Shown in pieces: positions 34,369 through 41,980 of a DNA stretch of 41,980 nt. Both the position numbers and the translations under genes were made by a program. The stretch comes from an uncultured Collinsella sp. (GTDB taxonomy: Bacteria > Actinomycetota > Coriobacteriia > Coriobacteriales > Coriobacteriaceae). Where the stretch lies: contig UQIG01000017.1 in NCBI GenBank assembly GCA_900541135.1, forward strand, positions 1 to 41,980, written 5' to 3'. Under the pieces are notes generated by a model. That model was not told where the DNA came from, searched no databases, and saw only the letters and a program-made list of their open reading frames with translations. Each line of letters opens with the position of its first letter. Position 1 is the first letter of the stretch.

Positions 34369-35199
34369 ATGGGTTGCGAGCACGCACAGGCCGCCGGCGG
34401 ACAAACGTCGCCGTCGCAATTTGAGGAGAACACGCTGTCCGAGGTCAAACGCGTCATCGCCGTGCTTTCCGGCAAGGGCGGTGTCGGCAAGTCGTTTGTC
34501 ACCGGTGCCATCGCCACCGAGCTTGCCCGTCACGGCCACAAGGTCGGCGTCCTCGATGCCGACATCACCGGTCCCTCCATCCCCAAGATGTTCGGTATGA
34601 GCGGACGCCACGTCCATGCCCTCGGCAACCTTATGCTGCCCGAAATCTCCGAGCACGGCGTCAAGGTCATGAGCTCCAACCTTCTGCTCCAAAACGAGAC
34701 CGACCCCGTCCTTTGGCGCGGTCCGGTCATCGCAGGCGCCATTAGGCAGTTCTGGAGCGAGACCTCGTGGGGCCCCATCGACTACCTGCTGGTCGACATG
34801 CCTCCGGGAACAGGCGATGTCGCGCTCACCGTCTTCCAGTCGTTGCCCGTCGACGGCATCGTCATCGTCACGAGCCCGCAGGATCTGGTCTCGATGATCG
34901 TCGCCAAGGCGGTCAACATGGCCGAGAAGATGAACGTCCCCATTCTGGGCATTGTCGAGAACATGAGCTATATTGAGTGCCCCGACTGCGGCAAGAAGAT
35001 TGAGGTCTTTGGCAAGAGCAAGCTCCCCGAGGTCGCAGATCGCTATAACCTTGACATCTTGGGCCAGCTTCCCATTAATCCGGCACTCGCCGAGGCCTGC
35101 GATAAGGGCGAGGTCGAGACCGCGCTGCCCGATGACATGTTGCCCAAGGCAGTCTCTGCCGTCGAGGCCATTACCCCGCACGAGACCGACGAGGCCTAA
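34369..35199 (+). CDS. mrp: Mrp/ApbC-family iron-sulfur cluster carrier ATPase
   Basis: P-loop ATPase of 276 aa that binds and delivers iron-sulfur clusters. The deviant Walker A SGKGGVGKS is at 34-42, VDMPPGTGD near 142-150, and the cluster-bridging CPDC at Cys204 and Cys207. The N-terminal DUF59/MIP18 domain of longer Mrp proteins is absent. AAAGGAG lies six bases before the ATG at 34369. The next gene starts at the base following its stop, so the flavoprotein is co-translated. Confidence 0.93.
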   Translation: MGCEHAQAAGGQTSPSQFEENTLSEVKRVIAVLSGKGGVGKSFVTGAIATELARHGHKVGVLDADITGPSIPKMFGMSGRHVHALGNLMLPEISEHGVKVMSSNLLLQNETDPVLWRGPVIAGAIRQFWSETSWGPIDYLLVDMPPGTGDVALTVFQSLPVDGIVIVTSPQDLVSMIVAKAVNMAEKMNVPILGIVENMSYIECPDCGKKIEVFGKSKLPEVADRYNLDILGQLPINPALAEACDKGEVETALPDDMLPKAVSAVEAITPHETDEA

Positions 35200-36471
35200 G
35201 TGAACGCGAGCGCCTTCTATGACGTCCTGGTAATCGGCGGCGGGGCTTCAGGCCTCGCCGCTGCCATTACGGCCGCACGCGCTGGCAAAAGCGTCTGCAT
35301 CGTTGAGCGCGATGTCGCCTGTGGCCTTAAGCTCCTTGCGACCGGTAACGGCCGCTGCAACCTCTCCAACGAATCGATTGATCCTCAGCGGTATAACCAC
35401 CCCGCATTCGTCGAATCCGTCATGGGCCCCCAACCCGAACAAGAGCTTATGGGTTTCTTCTCCTCGCTGGGCATCATGACAACCTCCGAGGAAGGCCGGC
35501 TGTACCCGCGCTCCCTTCGCGCCGAATCGGTGCGCGACGCGCTTCTCAACGTTTGCGACCGCCTAGGTATCACCTTAATCTGCGGAGCCAACGTTGCCTC
35601 GGCGCACAAAGCTTCCGAAGGCTGGACACTCCAAATAGACCGTCCAGCGCGGGCACTCAAGGCAAAAAAGCACGACGACCGAAAATCGGAGCTCCGCTCG
35701 CTTCGGAAAGCACTCGCCGATGTCCCTCGCAAGAACGAGGCCCTGCAGGCGCATGCCGTAATTATCGCCACGGGCGGCAACCCCACCGGTATCGCCGATA
35801 CGTTTAGCCTCCCCCTCACTTCGCTGCGCCCCATCCTCTGCCCCGTATCGGCAACGGTCGTTGGCGATCGGGCAGCACTCAAGACGTTGGATGGTCTGCG
35901 CGTCCGCGCCCGCTTGACGCTCACCCGTAACCATAGTGAGCTCTGGCACGAAGACGGTGAAGTACTGTTTCGAACCTTCGGCATCTCGGGCGTCGCTGTC
36001 TTCAACCTCTCCCGTCGTATCCAGCGCGGCGATACGATCCTGCTCGACGTTTTCCCCGACCTCTCTAAAGACGAGTTGCTCGATATGCTCAACCGGCGCG
36101 TTAAGCTGCTCGGCGGCTTTTCGCCCCGCGATCCCCGTTGGCTCGACGGCATGCTCGCCCCGCAACTCTCCCGCGTCGTCTGTACGGCGTTCGAGCAGTG
36201 CCATCCAGGCTCCAACGATGTCATCCACCTGGTCTCGATCCTCAAGCACTTTAAGTTGCTCGTCGAGGGAACAGCCGAGGAGCGCTCGGCGCAGGTCACG
36301 CGTGGTGGCGTATCTGTCGAGAGCATCTCAACACCCAGTCTACGCGCGCGCTGCGTTGTCGACGCCCCGCTTTACGTCTGCGGCGAAGCACTCGACATCG
36401 ACGCCGATTGCGGAGGCTTTAACCTTGCGTGGGCCTGGCTCTCGGGCATTCGCGCTGCAAGCAGCTTGTAG
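35200..36471 (+). CDS. HI0933/BaiN-family flavoprotein
   Basis: FAD-binding oxidoreductase of 423 aa. The dinucleotide fold GGGASG is at 13-18; the diagnostic KLLATGNGRCNLSNE lies near 49-63, and the C-terminus ends with CGGFNLAWAWLSG. The family (TIGR00275) is widespread with mostly unknown substrates; BaiN of bile-acid-converting clostridia belongs to it, but that does not fix the role here. The start is GTG at 35200, directly after the mrp TAA. A hairpin and T-rich stretch follow the gene. Confidence 0.88.
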   Translation: MNASAFYDVLVIGGGASGLAAAITAARAGKSVCIVERDVACGLKLLATGNGRCNLSNESIDPQRYNHPAFVESVMGPQPEQELMGFFSSLGIMTTSEEGRLYPRSLRAESVRDALLNVCDRLGITLICGANVASAHKASEGWTLQIDRPARALKAKKHDDRKSELRSLRKALADVPRKNEALQAHAVIIATGGNPTGIADTFSLPLTSLRPILCPVSATVVGDRAALKTLDGLRVRARLTLTRNHSELWHEDGEVLFRTFGISGVAVFNLSRRIQRGDTILLDVFPDLSKDELLDMLNRRVKLLGGFSPRDPRWLDGMLAPQLSRVVCTAFEQCHPGSNDVIHLVSILKHFKLLVEGTAEERSAQVTRGGVSVESISTPSLRARCVVDAPLYVCGEALDIDADCGGFNLAWAWLSGIRAASSL

Positions 36472-36481
36472 CCGCGCAGTC

Positions 36482-36533
36482 TATAATCAAAAACGCATTC
36501 GGGCCGTCTGGGATACCGGACGGCCTCTTTCTT
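36482..36533 (+). promoter_or_regulatory. -10 box and hairpin between the two flavoprotein genes
   Basis: A perfect TATAAT occurs at 36482-36487, but no clear -35 partner is seen. GGCCGTCTGG (36502-36511) and CCGGACGGCC (36516-36525) then form a 10-bp stem with one mismatch, followed by TCTTTCTT. It can be read as the terminator of the upstream gene or as an attenuator in the leader of the downstream one. Confidence 0.5.
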
Positions 36534-36551
36534 GCCTCTAAGGAGACCTCG

Positions 36552-38192
36552 ATGATCGAAATCACCCAAGTCAACGCGTCGCTCGATGAAGCCGGCGATG
36601 AAAATGCCTGCCTCATTGTTGGCAAGCGAGTCGCCAAGCGCATCCTACGTTGCAAGGACTCCGAGATCAAGTCCATCGAACTCCACCGCAAGTCAATCGA
36701 CGCTCGCAAAAAACGAGACGTCCATTTTATCCTGAGCTTTCGTGTTGAGCTGACTAGTCCCCACCTCGAGCGAGAAGCGGTCGACAGCGTTGCCGAGCGT
36801 GACCGCTCGCGCGTACGCGCGATAGAAGACGATGAGCCTTCATTCCCCTCCCCCGTCTCCGACGCACCTCAAGAACGCCCTGTCGTTGTCGGCGCCGGAT
36901 GCGCCGGCCTTTTCGCTGCGCTCACGCTCGCCAAAGCAGGTCTTAAGCCCTTGCTTATCGAGCGCGGCGACCCGGCATTTCGCCGCTCGCAGGCGATCGA
37001 CCTCTTTCTAAAGGAGCGCATCCTCGACCCCGAGAGCAATATTCAGTTTGGTCTGGGCGGCGCGGGGACCTTCTCGGACGGCAAGCTCAATACGGGAACA
37101 AAAAATCCCGCCCATCGCCTTATCCTCGAAACCTTCGTCGAGGCGGGTGCGCCCCGCGATATTCTGTGGGATGCCAAGCCGCACATTGGCTCCGACATCC
37201 TTCCCAAGGTTGTCACCGCTATATCCCAGCGCATCGAGCAGCTCGGAGGTGTCGTCCGTTATCGAACGAAGCTCGTCGACATTCGCATCGACGCGTCTGG
37301 CGCCATCACCGGTATTGATGTCCAATCGTCCCAAGACGCCGCTTACGAGCCAATCGAGACAAAGCACCTCATCCTCGCCTGCGGGCATTCTGCTCGCGAT
37401 ATTTTTGAGCTCCTTAAGGACCACAACGTGGCCCTCGCACAAAAGACCTTTGCCATGGGCGTTCGCATCGAGCATCCGCAACGCGACATCGACAGAGCCC
37501 AATATGGAGCCTCGGCGGGACATCCAGCGCTCGGGGCGGCCCCCTACAAACTTGTTGCCCATCTTCCCAACGGCCGCAGCGTGTTCTCGTTTTGCATGTG
37601 CCCCGGCGGACAGGTTGTTGCCGCCTCTTCAGAACCGTGCCATCTGTGCGTCAACGGGGCCAGTCTCAATGCCCGCGACGGACGCAACGCAAATGCCGCC
37701 CTGCTCGTTAACGTCACGCCTGAGGACCTTCCCAACGATGACCCGCTTGCCGGTATCGAGCTCCAGCGTGCCTGCGAGGCAGCCGCCTATCGCCTGGGCG
37801 GTTCCAACTGGAACGCACCGGCACAACTCGTCGGAGATTTCCTCGCAGGACGCGCCAGCAAGGCGCCCGGAAAGGTAAAGCCCACCTATCCGCTCGGTGT
37901 GACCTGGACGGCAATTGACGAAGCCCTACCGCAGCATATCGTCGAGTCGCTCCGTCTGGGACTTCCCCTACTCGGAAAAAAGCTACGAGGCTACGACCGT
38001 CCCGATGCCGTTCTTACCGGCGTGGAGACTCGTTCGAGCTCACCGGTCACTGTCACCCGAGACCGAACGTGCCATGCCGTGTCGACCCCGGGCCTCTACC
38101 CTTGTGGTGAGGGAGCTGGATATGCCGGCGGCATCATGAGCGCGGCCACCGACGGCATCCGTTGTGCTGAAGCCCTGATCGCAGACCTCTAA
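36552..38192 (+). CDS. COG2509-type FAD-dependent dehydrogenase
   Basis: Flavoprotein of 546 aa with an N-terminal domain of about 105 residues and then the FAD fold (VVVGAGCAGLFAALTLAKAG). FGLGGAGTFSDGKLNTGTKN and the C-terminal GEGAGYAGGIMSAATDG are hallmarks of this uncharacterised family. The start at 36552 has AAGGAG seven bases upstream. It follows the HI0933-type flavoprotein gene by 80 nt and converges on uvrB. The substrate is unknown; no membrane segment or export signal is seen. Confidence 0.85.
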   Translation: MIEITQVNASLDEAGDENACLIVGKRVAKRILRCKDSEIKSIELHRKSIDARKKRDVHFILSFRVELTSPHLEREAVDSVAERDRSRVRAIEDDEPSFPSPVSDAPQERPVVVGAGCAGLFAALTLAKAGLKPLLIERGDPAFRRSQAIDLFLKERILDPESNIQFGLGGAGTFSDGKLNTGTKNPAHRLILETFVEAGAPRDILWDAKPHIGSDILPKVVTAISQRIEQLGGVVRYRTKLVDIRIDASGAITGIDVQSSQDAAYEPIETKHLILACGHSARDIFELLKDHNVALAQKTFAMGVRIEHPQRDIDRAQYGASAGHPALGAAPYKLVAHLPNGRSVFSFCMCPGGQVVAASSEPCHLCVNGASLNARDGRNANAALLVNVTPEDLPNDDPLAGIELQRACEAAAYRLGGSNWNAPAQLVGDFLAGRASKAPGKVKPTYPLGVTWTAIDEALPQHIVESLRLGLPLLGKKLRGYDRPDAVLTGVETRSSSPVTVTRDRTCHAVSTPGLYPCGEGAGYAGGIMSAATDGIRCAEALIADL

Positions 38193-38220
38193 CGCACAAA
38201 TTCCAGCGCGCAAAAGACAT

Positions 38221-38252
38221 AGGCCCCGAGCTCCACAGGGAACTCGGGGCCT
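38221..38252. terminator. Bidirectional terminator between convergent genes
   Basis: AGGCCCCGAG (38221-38230) and CTCGGGGCCT (38243-38252) form a perfect 10-bp stem in the 65-nt gap between the plus-strand flavoprotein gene and minus-strand uvrB. GTTCGTTATTTCTT follows on the plus strand. On the minus strand a short T-poor tail follows, so it may be stronger in the plus direction. Confidence 0.75.
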
Positions 38253-38257
38253 GTTCG

Positions 38258-40498
38258 TTATTTCTTAAACCGTGCACCCTGGCGTTTTCTGCCCGATGCG
38301 AACGTGGAACCCTTGCGGGCCTGCGAGCGTAAGCGCTCGATCGTCTCGTCCTCAGACGCACCCTCGAGCATCGCCCGAATCTGAACGACAGCATCGCGCA
38401 GGCGCGCCGCCTCCTCAAAGTCCATAGCGGCAGAAGCGTTACGCATATCCTCTTCCATGGTTTCGACGATCCGCACAAGCTCGTCATGCGGCAGTTCTTG
38501 CAACTGCTCCGCAAGTGTCTGCTCGGGCGCCACCGTTTCCGGCACACCGCCCTCGCCCGACTCATCGGGCGTATAGAATGCGCCATGGCCAAGAGAGTCG
38601 CCCTTCGAGCGTCCCTTGGAGCCCACAGTTTTTTCGGCCTCGGCAATAAAACTTGAGATGTCGTTGATGGCCTTGCGCACTGTCTTGGGCACAATGCCAT
38701 GTTCTTCGTTATATGCCATCTGAATCTCGCGACGGCGCTGCGTCTCCTCGATGGCCTCTTTCATCGAATCGGTCACAACGTCTGCATACATGATGACTTC
38801 GCCATCGGCGTTACGGGCCGCACGGCCAATCGTCTGAATCAGCGAACGGCGGTTGCGCAAGAAGCCTTCCTTATCGGCATCGAGAATTGCCACCAGTGAG
38901 ACCTCGGGAAGATCCAAGCCCTCGCGAAGCAGGTTGATGCCAACGAGAACATCGATCTTGCCCTCGCGCAGCGTTCGCAGGATCTCGACACGGTCCATTG
39001 TCGCCGTATCAGAGTGCATGTAATTGACCTTAATGCCCGCGTCGAGCAGATGGTCGGTCAGGTCCTCGGCCATGCGCTTGGTCAACGTGGTCACCAGCAC
39101 GCGCTCCTTGCGGGCAACGCGCTCGCGAATCTCGTCCTCAAGATCGTCAATCTGGCCGCGTACTGGACGCACGTCGATCTTGGGGTCGAGCAGGCCGGTC
39201 GGACGAATAATCTGCTCCACGTCGTTTTGGCTCACCCGCAGCTCGTAGTCGCCCGGCGTGGCCGAAACATAGATAAACTGGGGTATCCTTGCCTCAAACT
39301 CATCGAAACGAAGCGGGCGGTTATCGAGCGCCGAGGGCAGGCGAAAACCGTGTTCCACCAGCGTCACCTTACGCGAGCGGTCACCTTCGTGCATGCCGCG
39401 AATCTGCGGTACCGTCACATGGCTCTCATCGATGATGCAGAGCATATCCTTAGGAAAGTAATCGATTAGGGTAAACGGCGGCTCACCCGGCTTGCGACCG
39501 TCCAGATGACGCGAGTAGTTCTCGATGCCGTTGCAAAAGCCCATCGTCTCGAGCATCTCAAGATCATAATCGGTACGCTGCTGCAGACGTTGCGCCTCGA
39601 GCAACTTGTCGGTCGCCTTGAGCTCCGCCACGCGCTTCTCGCACTCTTCGCTGATCGATTTCAGAGCCGCTTTGACCTTCGGCTTCTCGGTCACGTAATG
39701 CGATGCCGGCCATACGGGGATGGCCTCGTACTCACGAAGCATCTCACCGGTGACCTCATCGATCTCGGCAATCAGCTCGACCTCGTCGCCAAAGAACTCA
39801 AACCGCAACGGATGCTCGGCATAAGGCGGATACACGTCGACAACATCGCCGCGCACGCGGAACGTGCCGCGCGCCAAGTCATAGTCATTGCGATCATATT
39901 GAATGTCGATAAGTGCATGGATAAAATCATCGCGCTCGAGCGGCACCTTCTTGTCGACGTTCGGAGCCAGGCCCGCATAGTCCTCAGGAGAGCCAATGCC
40001 ATAGATACACGAGACCGATGCGACAACGATCACATCGCGTCGAGATAGCAGCGATGCGGTCGCCTGATGGCGCAGCATCTCGACCTCTTCGTTAATCGAG
40101 GAGTCTTTCTCGATATATGTATCGCTTTGCGGCACATACGCCTCGGGCTGATAGTAGTCGTAGTACGAGACGAAGTAGACCACAGCGTTGTTGGGAAAGA
40201 ACTCTTTGAGCTCGCTCGCAAGCTGAGCGGCAAGCGTTTTATTCGGGGCCATGACCAGCGTCGGCTTTCCCAGGGCCTCAATAGTCTTTGCCATCGTGAA
40301 GGTCTTGCCCGAACCAGTCACACCCAGCAAAACCTGATAGCGATCTCCGTCCCTCACGCCCTGCACAAGCGACTCAATGGCCTTGGGCTGGGAACCGGCA
40401 GGCTCATAGGGGGAAACGACTTCAAACGGCACCTCAGCGCCCTCAACGCCAAAGCGCTTAAGTTCACCACCAACGCGTTCTACTTCAAATTCCGCCAT
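38258..40498 (-). CDS. uvrB: UvrABC system protein B
   Basis: Helicase-like damage-verification protein, 746 aa. Walker A is GVTGSGKT near residue 53; the beta-hairpin region YYDYYQPEAYVPQSDTYIEKD and the helicase motifs (IDESHVTVPQ, INLLREGLDLPEVSLVAI, QTIGRAARN) are all seen. A UVR motif (DFEEAARLRD) near the C-terminus binds UvrC. The C-terminal tail is lysine- and arginine-rich. The start at 40498 has AGGAG five bases upstream. It is slightly longer than the E. coli protein (673 aa) because of a Gly/Glu-rich linker before the UVR motif. Confidence 0.97.
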   Translation of the reverse strand: MAEFEVERVGGELKRFGVEGAEVPFEVVSPYEPAGSQPKAIESLVQGVRDGDRYQVLLGVTGSGKTFTMAKTIEALGKPTLVMAPNKTLAAQLASELKEFFPNNAVVYFVSYYDYYQPEAYVPQSDTYIEKDSSINEEVEMLRHQATASLLSRRDVIVVASVSCIYGIGSPEDYAGLAPNVDKKVPLERDDFIHALIDIQYDRNDYDLARGTFRVRGDVVDVYPPYAEHPLRFEFFGDEVELIAEIDEVTGEMLREYEAIPVWPASHYVTEKPKVKAALKSISEECEKRVAELKATDKLLEAQRLQQRTDYDLEMLETMGFCNGIENYSRHLDGRKPGEPPFTLIDYFPKDMLCIIDESHVTVPQIRGMHEGDRSRKVTLVEHGFRLPSALDNRPLRFDEFEARIPQFIYVSATPGDYELRVSQNDVEQIIRPTGLLDPKIDVRPVRGQIDDLEDEIRERVARKERVLVTTLTKRMAEDLTDHLLDAGIKVNYMHSDTATMDRVEILRTLREGKIDVLVGINLLREGLDLPEVSLVAILDADKEGFLRNRRSLIQTIGRAARNADGEVIMYADVVTDSMKEAIEETQRRREIQMAYNEEHGIVPKTVRKAINDISSFIAEAEKTVGSKGRSKGDSLGHGAFYTPDESGEGGVPETVAPEQTLAEQLQELPHDELVRIVETMEEDMRNASAAMDFEEAARLRDAVVQIRAMLEGASEDETIERLRSQARKGSTFASGRKRQGARFKK

Positions 40499-40549
40499 GG
40501 ATACTCCTAACTCATACATCTGCAGTATACGCAGGCGGCTGGCATAGTC

Positions 40550-41131
40550 CTATACGAACTGATCGGGATAGAGGGTCTTGTAGCGAACCCAGGCATTATT
40601 GACGCGAATCAGATAAGCCTGAGTTTCAGGGAAGGTAATCGCATTATGGAATGACGTGTTCTGCTGCGCCCATCCGTCGACATTGCCCATACCGGCGTTA
40701 TAGGCGGCGATGGCACTATCCGTCGACCCGTTGAAATAGGCGAGAAGATACGAGAGGTATGCGCAGCCAAACTCGATATTCGTAGCCGGATCGTTAAGAT
40801 TGTCGGCCGAATACTCACCTCCGTCGACAAGGCCCTTGGCGATCATATCCTGGGCAGTCTCGGGCATCAGCTGCATCAATCCCTGAGCACCCTGATTCGA
40901 CTCGGCCTCGGGGTCCCAATTCGATTCCGACTTAATGACAGCGCACACCAGATACGGATCCAGATTATGCGAAATACTGGATTGCTTTACATACGCCTCG
41001 TAGTCAATCGGATACAGCGGCTTAAAGAAAGCGGCAGGGGCACACGAGTAGACGAGCGAAATAAGGCCGAAGACGAACACAACGGCAAGTGGCGCCACGC
41101 GATACCACGTAAAGAAACGTGCCTTAGGCAT
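40550..41131 (-). CDS. Lytic transglycosylase, SLT domain
   Basis: Cell-wall enzyme of 193 aa with one N-terminal membrane segment (about 11-30) and a soluble lysozyme-like domain outside. The catalytic glutamate is Glu69 in KSESNWDPEA; GAQGLMQLMPETA, DPATNIEFGCAYL and AIAAYNAGMGNV are family motifs. It cleaves the MurNAc-GlcNAc bond to a 1,6-anhydro product. The ATG overlaps the coaE end by eight bases (ATGCCTAA), the same coupling sequence as at pgk/tpiA. Confidence 0.92.
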   Translation of the reverse strand: MPKARFFTWYRVAPLAVVFVFGLISLVYSCAPAAFFKPLYPIDYEAYVKQSSISHNLDPYLVCAVIKSESNWDPEAESNQGAQGLMQLMPETAQDMIAKGLVDGGEYSADNLNDPATNIEFGCAYLSYLLAYFNGSTDSAIAAYNAGMGNVDGWAQQNTSFHNAITFPETQAYLIRVNNAWVRYKTLYPDQFV

Positions 41132-41765
41132 CGGCCTCCTCCTTATCCGGAGTATCTATAAACCCGTGGCATGCAAGCCATGAGTCAAGCTGCTCAAAGA
41201 GCGAATTATCGGCTGCCGAATTATCAATCACCGTTGTAGCGAGATTGCACAGCGCAGACTCATCGGGCTGGCAAGCAGAACGGGCATCGAAATCAGATGG
41301 CACCATGCCACGTTGAATAGCGCGCTCGCGACGAACTGACAAAGGGGCGCTAATGACCAGAATTTCATCAGCCAAGCCAAATGCATCCTCAAAACCAGTC
41401 GGAGCAGAAACCTCAACCACCGCAAAGGGGTAACGGGGTGATGAAACCGTACAACAAACCGGATCGAGAATCCTAAGCGAAAGCTGTTCAATCAGAACGG
41501 GATGCACAATGCCATTGAGCCGTGCGACCGAATCAGGAGAAGCGAAAGCTCGAGAGGCGAGGATGCTGCGGCGAATGCCGCCTTCCTCATCCAAAATGTC
41601 CCAACCGAATTCATCCGCGAGAGCATTGACGATATCAGAGCCCGGCACATACAGCGATTTTGCAAGCTCATCCAGATCGATAAGCATAGCGCCACGAGAT
41701 TCGAAATAGCGGCAGGCAGTCGACTTACCCGAAGCGATATTGCCCAAGACAAATACGGTAAACAT
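41124..41765 (-). CDS. coaE: Dephospho-CoA kinase
   Basis: Last step of coenzyme A synthesis, 213 aa. The P-loop is GNIASGKST (8-16), where most CoaE proteins have GGIGSGKS; DLDELAK (31-37) replaces the usual DAD motif, and VHPVL is kept. The later adenylate region (SVRRERAIQRG) is clear. These deviations lower certainty a little, but length and layout fit. The ATG at 41765 follows GGGAGGG by four bases; the preceding TTG is less likely. It heads a coaE-transglycosylase pair upstream of uvrB. Confidence 0.85.
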   Translation of the reverse strand: MFTVFVLGNIASGKSTACRYFESRGAMLIDLDELAKSLYVPGSDIVNALADEFGWDILDEEGGIRRSILASRAFASPDSVARLNGIVHPVLIEQLSLRILDPVCCTVSSPRYPFAVVEVSAPTGFEDAFGLADEILVISAPLSVRRERAIQRGMVPSDFDARSACQPDESALCNLATTVIDNSAADNSLFEQLDSWLACHGFIDTPDKEEADA

Positions 41766-41891
41766 CAAGCCCTCCCTAACGCCAATGCGAGTAATTATCG
41801 CTCAAATACACTAGAAGGACTCAAAATACAGCCAAACAGTAAGAGCGCATACGGGGGGGCTGGGTCCCAAAGTACAACGTGTATAAAACGC

Positions 41892-41919
41892 AAAAAAGGG
41901 GAGGCCGCGAGGCCTCCCC
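41892..41919 (-). terminator. Intrinsic terminator for a gene beyond the right edge
   Basis: On the minus strand GGGGAGGCC and GGCCTCCCC form a 9-bp stem with a four-base loop, directly followed by six T. It ends a minus-strand transcript coming from beyond 41980 and isolates it from coaE. The 126 nt from here to coaE contain a run of seven G near 41853-41859 and no gene. Confidence 0.9.
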
Positions 41920-41923
41920 CTTC

Positions 41924-41980
41924 TCAGTTCAAGCGTACGGCTCGGTGCCGTCCACCGGTCAGCGGCGCCCTGGCCTCCCA
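41924..41980 (-). CDS. Possible 3' end of a gene cut by the window edge
   Basis: A minus-strand frame of 18 codons ends in TGA five nt before the terminator stem. The basic tail (GGRHRAVRLN) is too short to identify. A stable RNA gene ending at the same terminator is the alternative; nothing in these 57 bases decides. Confidence 0.3.
   Translation of the reverse strand, partial: WEARAPLTGGRHRAVRLN

Noticed and set aside
1..41980. CRISPR arrays, tRNA or rRNA genes, integrases, transposases
   Set aside because: I looked on both strands and found no regularly spaced repeats, cloverleaf sequences or recombinase motifs.

Overview
This window reads as chromosomal DNA of a host-associated, GC-rich actinobacterium of the Coriobacteriia, most probably Collinsella or a close relative. 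That is an inference. It rests on the actinobacterial whiA-rapZ pair, the gap-pgk-tpiA-secG order, an actinobacterial-type RapZ P-loop with Arg in place of Lys, two Tat-type lipoprotein signal peptides, and a gut-type sialic acid operon. I see no tRNA, rRNA, CRISPR array, phage gene or transposase.

Layout. (1) 1-453 has no convincing gene; it holds two short perfect hairpins and a 132-nt near-perfect palindrome. (2) 454-6396, minus strand: an oligopeptide-type ABC importer (binding protein, two permeases, two ATPases), with a promoter at about 6493-6521 and a hairpin after the binding-protein gene. (3) 6688-11783, minus strand: secG, then gpmI-tpiA-pgk and gap, lower glycolysis, with terminators after secG, gpmI and gap and a LacI-type palindrome upstream of gap. 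(4) 11977-13815, minus strand: rapZ and whiA, directly adjacent, with the usual yvcK gene absent between them. (5) 13935-24366, minus strand: a nine-gene sialic acid operon. It has a peptide-family (Sat-like) ABC importer with a fused permease-ATPase, two CE7 esterase-family proteins (one intact, one without the nucleophile Ser), NanA-type lyase, ROK kinase and NanE epimerase. The leader carries nested inverted repeats. (6) 24731-31876, minus strand: uvrC, murJ, a YbaK-type deacylase and uvrA. (7) 32070-38192, plus strand: an LTA-synthase-like transferase, Mrp, and two FAD-dependent oxidoreductases. (8) 38258-41765, minus strand: uvrB, a lytic transglycosylase and coaE. A terminator at 41892-41919 serves a gene that starts beyond the window.

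How it works together. The region-5 operon would import sialic acid (possibly O-acetylated), deacetylate it, cleave it to ManNAc and pyruvate, phosphorylate the ManNAc and epimerise it to GlcNAc-6-P. Sialidase, nagA, nagB and a regulator are not in this window. Regions 6 and 8 bring all three Uvr excision-repair proteins within 16 kb.

The most unusual signal is a pair of homologous, approximately 100-nt hairpin elements (14648-14745 and 15795-15904) that bracket the ROK kinase gene in opposite orientations. They share conserved internal-loop sequences, while their helices differ by compensatory base changes. They are either a structured RNA family or a mobile palindromic repeat; I do not recognise them.
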